The translations under genes and the position numbers were made by a program. 64,000 nucleotides of DNA, taken from the NCBI RefSeq assembly GCF_028858725.1, contig NC_084761.1:93025971-93089970 (forward strand), given 5' to 3'. Position 1 is the first letter of the stretch. The number at the start of each line of letters is the position of its first letter. This DNA comes from Colius striatus (Eukaryota; Chordata; Aves; Coliiformes; Coliidae). Positions 13,801 through 25,640 of this stretch are shown here, one piece after another. The notes below the pieces were generated by a model that saw only the letters and a program-made list of their open reading frames with translations, was not told the DNA's origin and searched no databases.

Positions 13801-15639
13801 CTTCATCAAGCATTCAAGCCTTTGTGCTGAAGACCCTACACTTTTTGTTACTGAGTTTGCTTAGGTATGAATAGAGTACAAACATCACTACATGTTCAGA
13901 ATAAAAATAGCTGAAGTACAGCTATAACTCCATTCCTGCTTCATAAAAATAATGATCTTGCTGTAACTCAAGAGAGACTGGCCTTAACAGAAGCCACATA
14001 GCTACCATTATGTGTGTATATACATCCCCAAACTATTCACAATCATTTCCATTCCTTGACTGGATGACAGCCACTTGGTTAGTCGTCATTCAAGTGCACA
14101 GAGACCATGTAGCTTGTGAAAGCTGTATTTGAGACAGCAAGACTGCCAAAACCATCCAAGTATGTAACCTGACTATCCAATTATGTTAACAAATGATGAT
14201 GGCTAGAGCTTGAGATGGTGGAAAATACTTTCTAAAATGACACTGCACTACTTCTTGTTAGCTTTTCCCCTCCCTTGTCCTTTTTTTCCCTCTCTTACTT
14301 CTCCAGAAGCCTTATCACTCTCAGCTTTAGTGATATTGAATGGCAGCACTGCTGAACTTCATAGATAAAAAAATCTCTACCATCACAGAGTATTTCTTTT
14401 TTCCTCTGTTTGAAACAAGTTTTATCTGTGGGTTTATTCCCCATCTTTTTAACATGACCTAATGTCCTTCACACTTGAAATAAATCAAGCCTGATTCATT
14501 ATTATCTGTAAATCCTGACTTGGAAAAAAACATTAGCATTCAGCAAAACCAGCCCTGTTCACCCTACTAGCAAGAAAATGGCAATATTGACAGCTTTTAT
14601 TATGGTACTGTGACTATCATGATTCTCATTGTCTATGATCCTGAAAGGAAGGAGCTAGATAAACTTATGTTAAAAAAAGATTTATTTATAGTCTTCCTGT
14701 TTGCACAAAAAGTTTGAAAATTTGACCTCAACATGCCCTAGAGGCTTTAGCCCAGGAAATGAAATGTCCTCATGTATATATTTTTAGATTTCATGGGTTT
14801 TAGCATCGCTGTAGAACTTTTGCAGTTTTACTCAGAGTGTTCGAGTGCCTGAGGTTAGCAGCACTACAATGACTAATAAAATCATGGGGTTTTATAATCA
14901 GCAAATTAGAAGATTACATTCAAACTACAAGTCTGAGTGCAAAGGATAGAGAACAGTTTTATTTCATATACTGTGTTTTCCTTCTCACAGACCATATCTT
15001 CATAGAATTAGCAACAGAAGAAAGACTCACCCCAGTCCTATTTAACTGATAGTCTGGGAAAACAGAAATTAAGATGACAAGACATGTGATTTTTATCTAA
15101 GGTTTGAAATGTGATTAGGAGTCAATAAGACATAAAAATAAAGAGCACATGGATGTTGTAAATTTATATGAAACAACATCTAAGAAGATGCTCACATTCA
15201 CAATGCCTAGACTATAAACAGAAAGACCACAGTGCAGGGGTCAAGGAAGGCAACAGCTACATCTGTGAGGAAGGCTGCAGGCAATCAAGGCAGCTGGCTT
15301 AAAAAAGTGGAAAATATAAAAGTGTGATTGGCAATTTTTACAAGATCATGGGATGCCTGCTTCTGACTGGGGTGATGTGTTCAGATACTGTTGCTTGTTG
15401 GTTAAGCTGAGTTTAATAACCATTTTGCTCTTGTGAGTGAACACATGAATTGAAATTGCTACACCATGGAGATCCTGTTACCATTAACTGATGTGCAGTA
15501 CCATCAGCAGATTTGTATTCTGCAGGACATATCTATCTTGAAGCTGATATATTGTACACCCTCTTTACCTCAAGCAAGTTGTAAGAGTCAGAAATCACAA
15601 GGTCCAATCTTCCTGACACAGGGGAAGATGGTCTCTATC
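10839..15639. other. AT-rich non-coding stretch, no recognised repeat
   Basis: About 4.8 kb with no CR1 or LTR signature and only short, family-less open frames. Confidence 0.55.
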
Positions 15640-15776
15640 CCTGCAGAAGCTGTGTACTTTACCAGGTAAAAGAACTGTGGGAAGAGATTGACAGACTGCA
15701 CAGCATCAGAGATGACAATAAAAGAGGCCTGTAGCCAGTGGAGTTCCAGAGTTCTGAGGCCAGTCTTGTTCAACAT
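15640..15776 (+). mobile_element. CR1 LINE (+), left half of an interrupted copy
   Basis: TAGCCAGTGGAGTTCC through GGCCAGTCTTGTTCAACAT (about 15731-15776) matches the reverse-transcriptase region seen intact at 45198-45250. Its continuation, CTTCATCAGTGATCTGGATG, resumes at 16610 after an inserted minus-strand CR1. The part before 15731 (AAGAGATTGACAGACTGCACAGC) looks like a CR1 ORF1-region remnant, so the left half may also carry an internal deletion; this is less certain. Confidence 0.75.
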
Positions 15777-16604
15777 AGAATCATAGAATGGTAGGAGTTG
15801 GAAGGGACCTTTAGAGATCATCTAGTCAAAGCCCCCTGCAGAAGCAGGTCCACCTGGATCAGGTCACACAGGAATGTGTCCAGGTGGGTCTTGAATACTT
15901 CCAAGGATAGAAGACTCCACACCCTCCCTGGGCAGCCTGTGCCAGGGCTCCCTCACTCTCACAATGAAATAGATTTTTCTTATGTTTAAATGAAACTTTC
16001 TGTGTTCCAGCTTCATCCCATCACCCCTTGTCCTGATGCTAGATACCATCGAAAAAAAGGGATATCCCAACCTCCTGACATCCACCATTTAGATACTTAT
16101 AAATATCAATGAGATCCCCCCCTCCCCCAGTCTCCTCCAGACTAAACAGCCCCATTTCCCACAGCCTTTCCTCATATGAAAGATGCTCCAGTCCCCTCAG
16201 CATCTTGGTAGTCCTGAACTGGACTCTCTCTAAGTTTCCTGACCTTCTTGAGCTGAGGAGCCCAGAACTGGACACAGGACTCCAGATGAGGCCTCAGCAG
16301 GGCAGAGGAGAGGGGGAGAAGAACCTCCCCTGACCTGCTGGCCACACTCTTCTGATGCATCCCAGGATGCCATTGGCCTTCTTGGCCACGAGGGCACATT
16401 GCTGGCTCATGGTTAGTTTATTGTCAACCAGCACTCCCAGGTCTCTCTCCTGGAGCTGCTCTCCAGCAGGTCAATCCCCAGCCTGTACTGGTGCAGGGGG
16501 TTGTTCCTTCCCAGGTACAGGACTCTGCACTTGTCCTTGTTGAACCTCATGAGGTTCCTCTCTGCCCAGCTCTCAAGCTGGCTGAGATCCTGCTGAATGG
16601 CACA
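15774..16604 (-). mobile_element. CR1 LINE (-), nested inside the + copy
   Basis: Starts with the reverse-complement tail ATAGAATCATAGAATGG and runs back to GAGATCCTGCTGAATGGCA, near the start of the ORF2 C-terminal segment. Short flanking similarity CAACAT (15771-15776) and CACACAT (16603-16609) may be an imperfect target duplication. Confidence 0.92.
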
Positions 16605-16690
16605 CACATCTTCATCAGTGATCTGGATGAGGGGACAGAGTGTATCCTCAGCTAAGTCTTTCATGACACCAAGCTGGGAGGACTATGATT
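16605..16690 (+). mobile_element. CR1 LINE (+), right half of the interrupted copy
   Basis: CTTCATCAGTGATCTGGATG, AGGGGACAGAGTGTATCCTC and CATGACACCAAGCTGGGAGGA continue the frame left off at 15776. The copy fades out by about 16690. Confidence 0.8.
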
Positions 16691-16744
16691 CACCTGAAGG
16701 TTGTAATGCCTCTAATAAGCCTGTGTCATGCAGGAGCATCAGGA

Positions 16745-17165
16745 GGAAGCAGAAAGGGAATCTAACAGGAAATTTTTCCTAATATCTAATCTTGATGCAA
16801 CTTGAGGCCATTTCTTTTTTATCTTGTTGCGTGTTACTTGGGAGAAGAGGCAGATGAGTTCCTGTGTGACCAACTCCAGGTGGCCCTGCTCTGGCAGAGG
16901 GGTTGGACTGGATGAGCTTTCCAGGTCCCTTCCAACCCTTAAGATTCTGTGATTCTGTGACTCCACCTTGCTGCAACCTCTTTTGTAGCGAGTGAGAAGT
17001 TCACCCCTCAGCCTCTTCGTCTCCAGACTAAACACTCCCAGTTTCCTCAGTCAGTCCTCACTGGGCTTGTTCTCCAGACCCTTCACCAGCTCCAACGCCT
17101 ATTTCTGGACATGCTGCAGCACCTAAATGTAGTTCTTGTAATGAGGGTCTCAAAACGGAACATCT
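16745..17165 (-). mobile_element. Older CR1 LINE (-), interrupted
   Basis: GATGCAACTTGAGGCCATTTC, TTACTTGGGAGAAGAGG, then TTGCTGCAACCTCTTT, CCTCAGCCTCTTCGTCTCCA and GGGCTTGTTCTCCAGACCC are diverged reverse complement of an older CR1 group, the same group as the copy at 61364-61990. It is interrupted by the + insertion at 16862-16962. Confidence 0.85.
16862..16962 (+). mobile_element. CR1 LINE 3' tail (+), nested in the older minus copy
   Basis: CCAACTCCAGGTGGCCCTGC, then GGGGTTGGACTGGATGAGC, ending CCTTAAGATTCTGTGATTCT. This is the CTTAAG/ATTCTGTG tail type. The older CR1 resumes on the other side at CTCCACCTTGCTGCAACC. Confidence 0.9.
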
Positions 17166-17334
17166 GATAACCAGACTTGCTGTCTAGGGAGGTTTGCTGT
17201 TTGCTAGAAGTTTAGATCAGGGACATTGTAGAGAGGTTGCCCAGGTCTGAATGGCCCTTGTGTTACTATTTCCTGCTGCCACTCTGAATGGGAACCAATG
17301 ATAATGCCAGGAGACATCCTGACTGTTTCAAGTG

Positions 17335-18030
17335 TGGTTGCATGACTGGAGAGCAGATTTGCAGATAGAGACCTTGGTCAGAGCTGTGTTAGGAAGCAGG
17401 TTGAGAAGGGTGATCTTTCCTCTCTTCTCAGCACTGGTGAGACACATTTAGAGTCCAGAGTCCAGCAATGTACTCCCTAATAATGAGAGACGTGGAGACA
17501 CTGGAGTGAATTGAGCAAAGGTGAACAAAAATTATTAGTGATTGGAGCATTGGACACTCAAGGAGAGGCTGAGTGAGCTGGATTTGTTCATCTTGGAGAG
17601 GAGAAGGCTCACTGGGTGATCTTATCAATGTGCATACATACCTGATGTGATGATGTAAAGAAGGTGAAGCCAGACTTTTCAGTGCTGCATAGCAAAAGGA
17701 AAAGAGGCAGTGATCATAAATGGAAATACAAGAAATTCCTTTTCAAGGCAAAAGTATAATTCTGCTTCTGCGGGGGGGGGCTGGACTAGATCTCTGAAAG
17801 TCCCTTCCAACCCTACCATTCCATGATTCTATGATAATTTTTTAAGTGTTAAAGTGGCTAAAAACTGGAAAAGTTAGCCCAGAGAAGTTGTTGAGTATAT
17901 ATCTAGGAGAAATTCAAGATCAAATTGGATATGGCCCCAAGTAGTCTGCTCTAACTGATCCTCCTTTGAGCAGGGAAGTTGGACTAGGTGATCTCCAAAG
18001 GTCCCTTCTCACCTCAGGTATTCTGTGAGT
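17335..18030 (+). mobile_element. Old diverged CR1 LINE (+), interrupted
   Basis: GACTGGAGAGCAGATTTGC, CACTGGTGAGACACATTTAG, GGAGAGGAGAAGGCTCACTG, then after the interruption AGCCCAGAGAAGTTGTTGAG and GGAAGTTGGACTAGGTGATC, ending near GGTATTCTGTGAGT. Divergence is much greater than for its insert at 17763-17833. Confidence 0.8.
17763..17833 (+). mobile_element. CR1 LINE 3' tail (+), ~70 bp, nested in the old + copy
   Basis: CTTCTGCGGGGGGGGCTGGA through CCTACCATTCCATGATTCTA. A very short 5'-truncated copy with a G9-type tract, inserted inside the old CR1. Confidence 0.85.
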
Positions 18031-20679
18031 CCCAGCCCTTGGGATGATGTCAGCCAAAGAGACTGAGACTCATGGGGTGGTGGAGAGTAAAGATTCTTTG
18101 TTTTTGATGTTTCCTTTAAATCAGATTTCAGGTCAGATGTGTACAATGCAGACAGGAACATAGCTTCAGAATGATCCATGCTACTGTGTCAGTAGCATAG
18201 AGAGGCCCTGGCTACCACTGCAAAGCATCTACTTTCTGCCAGGACTGTGAAATCTGCAGGATTTCAAGAAAGCCTTGAAAATCCTCCGTTTAGTTGCAAT
18301 ATTTTTCCAATGCAACCTTTTTGACAGGACAAACCAGTTAGAGGAATATTTAATGATCCTGATTCCCTGTCCTGCCTATATCCTACCACAAGTTTATTTT
18401 TATTTTGTACACAATGGGCTACAGTTTGGCTGAAAATATTTTTTTGCCAGCATTTCTCTTGGATGAGCTGATGTATATGAACAACAGAGTGGTTTTATAA
18501 GGCAAACATATTTTGCCAATTTTCAACTGAAAATGTCATCTCATTTCTTTGCAGAGTACTGCCTCATGAAATCTGAAATGCTGTTGCCATAAGAAACTGT
18601 GGATGGTCAAGTTATATGGACATGGCAGCTACAGGGAAAAAACTGTAAAAGTCTTAGCAGTCTATTTTATTCAGTTAGTGAGATTGAGCTGAGGGAAAAA
18701 AGCTCTAGTTGAGTAGCCTCATACGATATATAAAGCATGTTTCAAAATACTGATACTAGAAACAGACCTATACTTGATGGACTCCAGATGATTCCACTGA
18801 TGTTAATACAGAGAAAAAAACCCCACAGCATCTCCACCCCCTTCCCCTGTCAGAGGTAATCCAGAGATTCTTGCACTGTTAAAGTCATTATAAAATATTT
18901 TGGAACTAGCAAAAATGAAAATGATTCATCTCCTCTTTCCTATGATGTTTAAAAATGTATTTTGCAGTAGCACTAAGTACAAGGCAGCTAGAAAACTTTC
19001 AGCAATTTATATAAATAAATAGTGTAGGGAAAAAAAATCTTTGAAGTGGGAGATCATGAGTGAACACATCTGCTTAACAGAACTGAAAGCACAAGGGTTT
19101 GAGACCTTTCCCTTCTGTTCTACTAAACAAAATTAAAAAGAAAGATGTGCTTTGTTTTAATGTTTTACTCACAAACTTTTTGCATCGTTTGATATTTTAA
19201 CACTTACATAACAAAAGGAATGTGTAGATAGAGAAATGTCTCGTTTCTCTTAGTAGCAGAAGTATTCTGCTTCTTATTTACTGACATAGCATAAGTGCCA
19301 TCTTTCATAGCAAGATTTCTGTTTACTTTTGACTAAATAAAGCTTTTAGAAGATAATGTTATAAAAAAAGACATTTAATTCTTTAAAGAGACAAATTTGA
19401 AGGTACTACAGTTTAAACAACTCAATCCAAGAATCTGACCTCCCTTTACAGAGTCATCTCTTGATTAAAAGGATGGAGAACATGAATTAAAAAGTCATTT
19501 CCATCTTGAAATACTAAGATTCTGTTATTCATTCTATTCAAAGCACTGCCTGAAACCTTTTTCCATTATTATCAAGTCAGTAATGCTGAAAAAAACCATC
19601 CTTAAGCCTAATGATCTTGTTCAAATATTTTTTTGAGTGGAGGAATGGGTGAAATTGACAAAAGTAAAGAAAATTCAGACCTCAGTAAGGATTTTTCCCA
19701 TAGGGGAAATGAAAGAACCATTTTATAACATTTCTTTCTCCTTTCTCATACAAACGTGTCTTTCTTCAGACAACATATGAATGTGAGATAGTTATAGGGT
19801 CTTGTATGATACTGCCTGCTAAGGGGCCTGTGACTGTTACTCACAGGAAGATGGATCTGTCTAACCGGTAATGACCACAACCAAACCTTGAAGTTTCTGT
19901 GCAGAGAAATGGGAGAACTTCCTTCATCTCCTGAATATTGTGTCAAGCATAGGGCTGTACAAGAGTGCTGTGGTAATTTGGCTTTAGTGAGTGCAACATT
20001 TAAAGAAACAAAAAGTCTAATAAGAGCCAGCTTTACTAACAGGCAAAATTTTTAAGCTTTTAAAAGCTGCTTACTATAAAAAAATGGAACAGAGTTAAAA
20101 ATGAAACTGCCAACACGTTTTAAGCAATCTTAACCCACTAATGATAATGGCATGACTTATATATTCCAGTATCTCAGCTAGTTTGTGAAATTGGCTGCCT
20201 TTTGCAGTTGATATTAAATTTGACATGTGTTGGAGACTGCTGGTGCTATATTTTCCTTACCAGAATCACTGATGGTAACTGCTCTAGACACTTCTGTAGT
20301 TCAAAACGACATGATTGCAAAATGGAACAATTCAGGGAATTGCTCTTTTTTAAATTCTTGTGCTTGGGTGTTGAACATGACACAGTATTTCATGTCCTGT
20401 TCTTGCCTTTTCCTCCTCTTCCTCAAATCTTTCACGGGACATACTTTGATTATGAATTCTGATTAGATTACATTTAACCTCAAACTGCCTCTTTTTTGTG
20501 ACTACAGCTTCTTTAAAGCACTATATGTGCTATAATGTTACAAAATATATATAATGAGAAATATGGAAGCTTTGAAGATTTGTAATATGCATTTTGGACT
20601 ATATATGACTTAAGTCTGAAGTTGTCAACAATACTTAAGGTACTCCTTTCTGAGATTGTGTTAGAGTAAAGAAACCCTG
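18031..20679. other. AT-rich non-coding stretch
   Basis: No recognised repeat or gene. Open frames are short and family-less. Confidence 0.55.
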
Positions 20680-21083
20680 TCATACGAGGAAAGGCTGTGG
20701 GAACTGGGGCTGTTTAGTCTGGAGAAGAGGAGATTGAGTGGTGATCTTATTAACATTTATAAATATCTAAAGGGTGAGTGTCAGGAGGTTGGGACATCCC
20801 TTTTCTCAATGGTATCTAGCAACAGGACAAGGGGTAATGGGATGAAGTTGGAGCAGAAAAAATTCCACTTAAATATAAGAAAAACCTATTTCACTGTGAG
20901 GTGAGGGAGCCCTGGCACAGGCTGCCCAGAGGGGGTGTGGAGTCTCCTTCCTTGGAGGTCTTCAAGACCTACCTGGACATGTTCCTATTCAACCTGATCT
21001 AGGTGACCCTGCTTCTACAGGGGAGTTGGACTAGATGATCTCTAAAGGTCCCTTCCAACCCCTACCATTCTATGATTCTATGA
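20680..21083 (+). mobile_element. CR1 LINE, 5'-truncated 3' end
   Basis: ATACGAGGAAAGGCTGTGGG, CAGGACAAGGGGTAATGGG, CTGGCACAGGCTGCCCAGA, ending CTACCATTCTATGATTCTAT. Confidence 0.94.
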
Positions 21084-22570
21084 TACTGTTAAATTTCTGT
21101 TATTTTCTAATATCTATCTAAACTTGTAGGCTCTTACCAAACATATTAATAAGAGTTTTTTCCTGACACAGAATATTAAGCATTAATATCAAGTATGTAT
21201 AAAGAAAAATACCATTTTAATTAATTTCTGAATAGCTCTGTGCAACTTCTGCCTTTATGTTGTCTCCCAGAATGTCATTACACGGACCTTCAAGATCTCT
21301 GTAGTTCCTACTTTTGTAGCCTTATATTTAGATAAAAGATTACAGTCAAGATAATTCTGGCAAGAAGTTTTTCTTATGCCCAGCAATATTACTATTCTAC
21401 AAAGAGAGAAGTCAAGCTCAAATAATACATAGTATTGCCTCTTTGGCATATTAAAAGATGAAAAAAATACATATTTTTATTTCAGTGTAGAAGATGAGAA
21501 AAGAGAAAGATTTTGACAGAATCTGATTTGTAGCCCTGTCACAAATACTATCCAAGATTTGCATCTGAATTTTAGTAATATTTACAACTAATATTTAGGT
21601 GTTTGGAAATCTTTCTGTTCTTGCTTCTGCTTTATGAGTGGTTTAATATAAAACAGAACAAGACTAATGGCTACACCAGAATTCTGATTATTATAGTCAC
21701 TATCCTCTGGATAATCTCTAGCTCAACTTCGGACACCTTGATCTGTGGTAACCAATGCTGAAGTGAAGCGTTACTCTTTTTCCTTAAGACCAGGATCCAG
21801 AGGAACAAACTCCTGATGTATCCATGGAGATCTATGTAGTATGAAACATTTATCATGTATGAAACTGATATAGTAATCAATGGGATTTAGTGTGCATTTA
21901 CTAGGCAAAAAATTTGTTTCCTCTACGGTTCCCTTAACTGTTATAGAGTTTTTTCAGAGTCTCAAATTTTCTTCTGTTTTGACTTTTAATGACAGTCTAA
22001 TACCCTAGAAAAGAACTTACTGAAATTGTTTTGGAAATAGAGAAATGTAATTCAGAAAGTTCTAAGTCCAAGAGAGATATATTCTCCTCATTTTATTTAA
22101 AGGAGCTATGGTTAAAAGACTTGGACTGAGTATGCAGACACTTGTCCAGTTTGTTGCTCCAATAAACTTTTATTTATGTAATGTGGAAAAGCTGCGTTCA
22201 GGGGAAATGAGAATCCAAATTTACAGTAACCACAGTCCTGGTGGTGGAATGTCCACTTCAAATAGCTCCCGATTCAAGTCCCTAACTGAAATCAGGTAAG
22301 CTTTGATTGGGTGGATCACAGGTGAAATGTGACAACAACTCTCCTTCCTGTTAGGAATTACCTTCTGGACTCCAAAAATAAGTGAATTGAACTTACACAT
22401 TACTTACAAAGTTTCATTTTCAACAAATCTACACATCATAGTAAAGAAGCCCAAAATAATGTCAATAGTATATCTGATGAACTCTTTGGATTGAACAGAA
22501 ATGTAAAAAGGAATGGTAAGCATTTGGAGGATCAGACAAGTTACGAACCTCTTCAAAGAGTGACAGAGAG
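21084..22570. other. AT-rich non-coding stretch
   Basis: No recognised repeat or gene. Confidence 0.55.
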
Positions 22571-23120
22571 TCACAGAATCATAGAATGGTTTGGATTGCA
22601 AGGGAGGTTCTTCAAAGGTCACCTAGTACAACCCCCCTGCCTTGGCCAGGGACACTTTTCACTAGATCAAGTTACTCAAGACCTCATCCAATCTGACTTC
22701 AAACATTTCCAATTATGGGGCATTCACTTGTTCCAGTGCCTCACCACCATCATTGTTAAAAAAATCTTCCTTATATCCAGTGTAAATCTACCCTCTTTCA
22801 GTTTAAAACCATTGTCCCTTGTGCTGTCACTACAGAGTCTTGTAAAAAGTTTTCCTTCTTTCTTGTGAGTCCTTTTATATATTGAAAGCCCAGAATGAGA
22901 TCTCCCTGGACACTTTTTTTCCTCCAAACTAAATAACCTCAGCTCTCAGTCTTTTTCACAGGAGTGCTGTTCTAGCCCTCTGACCATTTTCTTGACCCTC
23001 CTCTGGACCTAACAGATCCATGTCTGTCTTTTACTGGGGAATGCAGATGTGGAGACAATACACCAGGCAGAGATCTTATGAGAGCAGAGTAGAGGAGGAG
23101 AATCACCTCCCTCCCATGAC
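22571..23120 (-). mobile_element. Older CR1 LINE, minus strand
   Basis: Reverse-complement tail CACAGAATCATAGAATGGTT, then CTAGTACAACCCCCCTGCCT, TTAAAACCATTGTCCCTTGT, CTTGACCCTCCTCTGGACC and CTCCCTCCCATGACTGG. The order matches the tail, ORF2 C-terminus and upstream part of a CR1 on the minus strand. A 125-codon open frame crossing it (22491-22868) is antisense to the LINE and not a gene. Confidence 0.88.
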
Positions 23121-23792
23121 TGGTTGGTTATACTTATCTTTATGCAGCTCAGCATATGGAAGTGCAGAAGGTGATGATATACATGATTTTATAAGATCTC
23201 AGTGCTTCCACTTACAATATGAACAATTACAAGAACCAGAAAAATATTCAAAAGCCTGTGCAACATTTGTTCTGGTAGCAGTTGTTGCAGCTTATGGTTG
23301 AGTTGATAGGTTTAATGCAATTCATCTCATTCATCTTTAGCTATCTACATATGTCAGGCTTATTTTCAGTTTTACAGGGATTTAAGTATTTCATGTTACA
23401 AGCTAGAAAACTGTAAATGAAGCACTGTGACAGTGCTCAACATAGCAAAAGCATCATCAAACAGGAAAATGTAGTAAACAAATCAGTACTGGAAACAAGA
23501 TTAAGAGATGTCATGGAAAGTCTCAGGTTACAGGGAATGGTGACATTCTAGATAAAATATTACTTCTACAAGCATGAAAGCAATGAGGAAAAAGGACCAG
23601 TATCTGTACAAAGCTAATAAGGGATGAAGACAAAAAAATCATAGCAAATATGAAAAAGGATAAGTCAACACTGTGTCACTACTTGGAAAAATATCTAAAA
23701 GGCTTTTTCAGGAATCTGTATCTACAGACATCTATATTGTAGCTAAAGGGATTCTCCAAAGCTAGTCTCAAGTCCAGGTTCCAAGTCCAAAT
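23121..23792. other. Non-coding spacer
   Basis: AT-rich, nothing recognised. Confidence 0.5.
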
Positions 23793-23974
23793 CAGTGAAG
23801 TGACAGAGCCCTGGCACAGGCTGCCAGAGAGGTTATGGAGGCTCCTTCTCTGGAGGTCTTCAAGATTCGCCTGGACACATTCCTGTGACACCTGATCTAG
23901 GTGACCCTGCTTCTGCAGGGGTTTGGGCTACATGATCTCTAAAGGTCTCTTCCTTCAATTCTGTGATTCTATGA
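23793..23974 (+). mobile_element. CR1 LINE 3' end, ~180 bp
   Basis: GACAGAGCCCTGGCACAGGC, GGAGGTCTTCAAGATTCGCC, CTGATCTAGGTGACCCTGC, ending AATTCTGTGATTCTATGAA. Confidence 0.92.
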
Positions 23975-24182
23975 ATTTTCAAATTTGACTCCCAGTATGG
24001 ATACAGCACAGGAAAGTCTGAAGTCTTAATTAGTATCTCTAAAAAGAGAGCTCCAAAGTGCTAATGAGGTCTATCATCTTTACTGGAAGTGGATCTGAAA
24101 TCACACTATTTTAACAACATGCACCTAATAAGAGTATAGAGGAAAGCTGACTTCACATCCACAACCAAGCAGCTAAAAAGGG

Positions 24183-24948
24183 AAAGGACAAGTGCAAAGT
24201 CCTGCATCTGGGAAGTAATAACCCCATGCACCAGTACAAACTGGGGATTGACCTGCTGGAGAGCAGCTCCAGGAGAGAGACCTGGGAGTGCTGGTTGATA
24301 ATAAACTGAACATGAGCCAGCAATGTGCCCTGGTGGCCAAGAAGGCCAATGACATTCTGACATGCATCAAGAAGAGTGTGGCCAGCAGGTCAAGGGAGGT
24401 TCTGCTCTACTCTGCCCTGGTGAGGCCTCATCTGGAGTCCTGTGTCCAGCTCTGAGCTCCTCAGATCAAGAGGGACAGGGAACTGATGGAGAGAGTCCAG
24501 TACAGGACCACCAAGATGCTGAGGGACTGGAGCATCTTTCATATGAGGAAAGGCTGCGAGAAATGGGGCTGTTTAGTCTAGAAAAGAGGAGACTGAGAGG
24601 CACTCTTATTAATAGTTACAAATATCTAAATGGTGGGTGTCAGGAGGTTGGGGCATCCCTTTTTTCTATTGTATCTAGCAACGTGACAAGGGGTAATATG
24701 ATGAAGCTGGAACACAAGAAGTCCCATTTAAATATAAGAAAAATCTATTTCATTGTGAGGGTGAGGGAGCCCCGGCACAGGCTGCCCAGGGAGGATGTAG
24801 AGTCTCCTTCTCTGGGTGTCTTCAAGACCTGCCTGGACATGTTCCTGTGCAACCTGATCTAGGTTGACCTGCTTCTGCAGGGGAGTCAGACTAGATGAAC
24901 TCTAAAGGTCCCTTCCAACCCCTACCATTCTGTGATTCAATGATTCTA
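24183..24948 (+). mobile_element. CR1 LINE, 5'-truncated, ~770 bp
   Basis: Begins AAGGACAAGTGCAAAGTCCT within ORF2, continues CCCATGCACCAGTACAAACT, and ends TACCATTCTGTGATTCAATG. Open frames of 85-166 codons in this interval are decayed ORF2 remnants or their antisense and not independent genes. Confidence 0.95.
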
Positions 24949-25635
24949 AGGAATCCAATAACCACAGGTAACTTTGGAGAGATTCAAAATACCCAACTAA
25001 GGATAGGATTGCACATAAGAGATGTCATTCCAGACAGCATGACATTAAAAGCAAGCCACAGTAAAAGGGCCAAGACAATGAATTAATATGAAAAAAAATG
25101 ATATCAACATAATTACATGGATAATGAACTCAAAATACAAAGGTTCAAACCATGAGAATCAAGAAGGGAAACAGATGACCTCACTTGGAGGCAGATTTGT
25201 CACGGTGCACATTAGGTGGAGATCAATGTGCGGAAAAACATAAGGAAAAATGCCCTATATTTAGGCAGTACAGTATGTGAGAAAGAGAATAACTATATCC
25301 TCTGAAGTCATGGTATTTCAAGAAAGGAAAAATAAGTAGTAGTCATCAAGACTGTAAATATTTCTAGTAAAGCGAAGGATAACTTCAGTGTAACTTTAGA
25401 AGACTGAGAGATGCTGAGGATGAAGTTTTCCAGAAGAATGCCAATGAGTCCGTTTCTATGTTTGCAACTATGCTGTTAGACCAATGCCTAAATTCAGTTG
25501 CCACTGGTTTATGGGGCTAGGTGTGATTTAATGCCAAGAACAGCAATGGCAACATTAGACTAGAGCAGTGAGGCCAAATCTTGCTCTACAGTAAACTCTT
25601 TCAGGAGGCAGAGGACAAATACAGACTTTTGGTAA
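24949..25635. other. Non-coding spacer before the LTR
   Basis: AT-rich, no recognised feature. Confidence 0.5.
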
Positions 25636-25640
25636 GAAGC
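25636..25640. repeat. Target-site duplication GAAGC, left copy
   Basis: GAAGC directly precedes the LTR and is repeated exactly at 26789-26793 after it, which fixes both LTR ends. Confidence 0.85.

Noticed and set aside
22491..22868. 125-codon plus-strand frame
   Set aside because: Antisense to an old minus-strand CR1.
24362..24862. 166-codon open frame
   Set aside because: It is wholly inside a 5'-truncated CR1 and reads frameshifted ORF2 and 3' UTR sequence.
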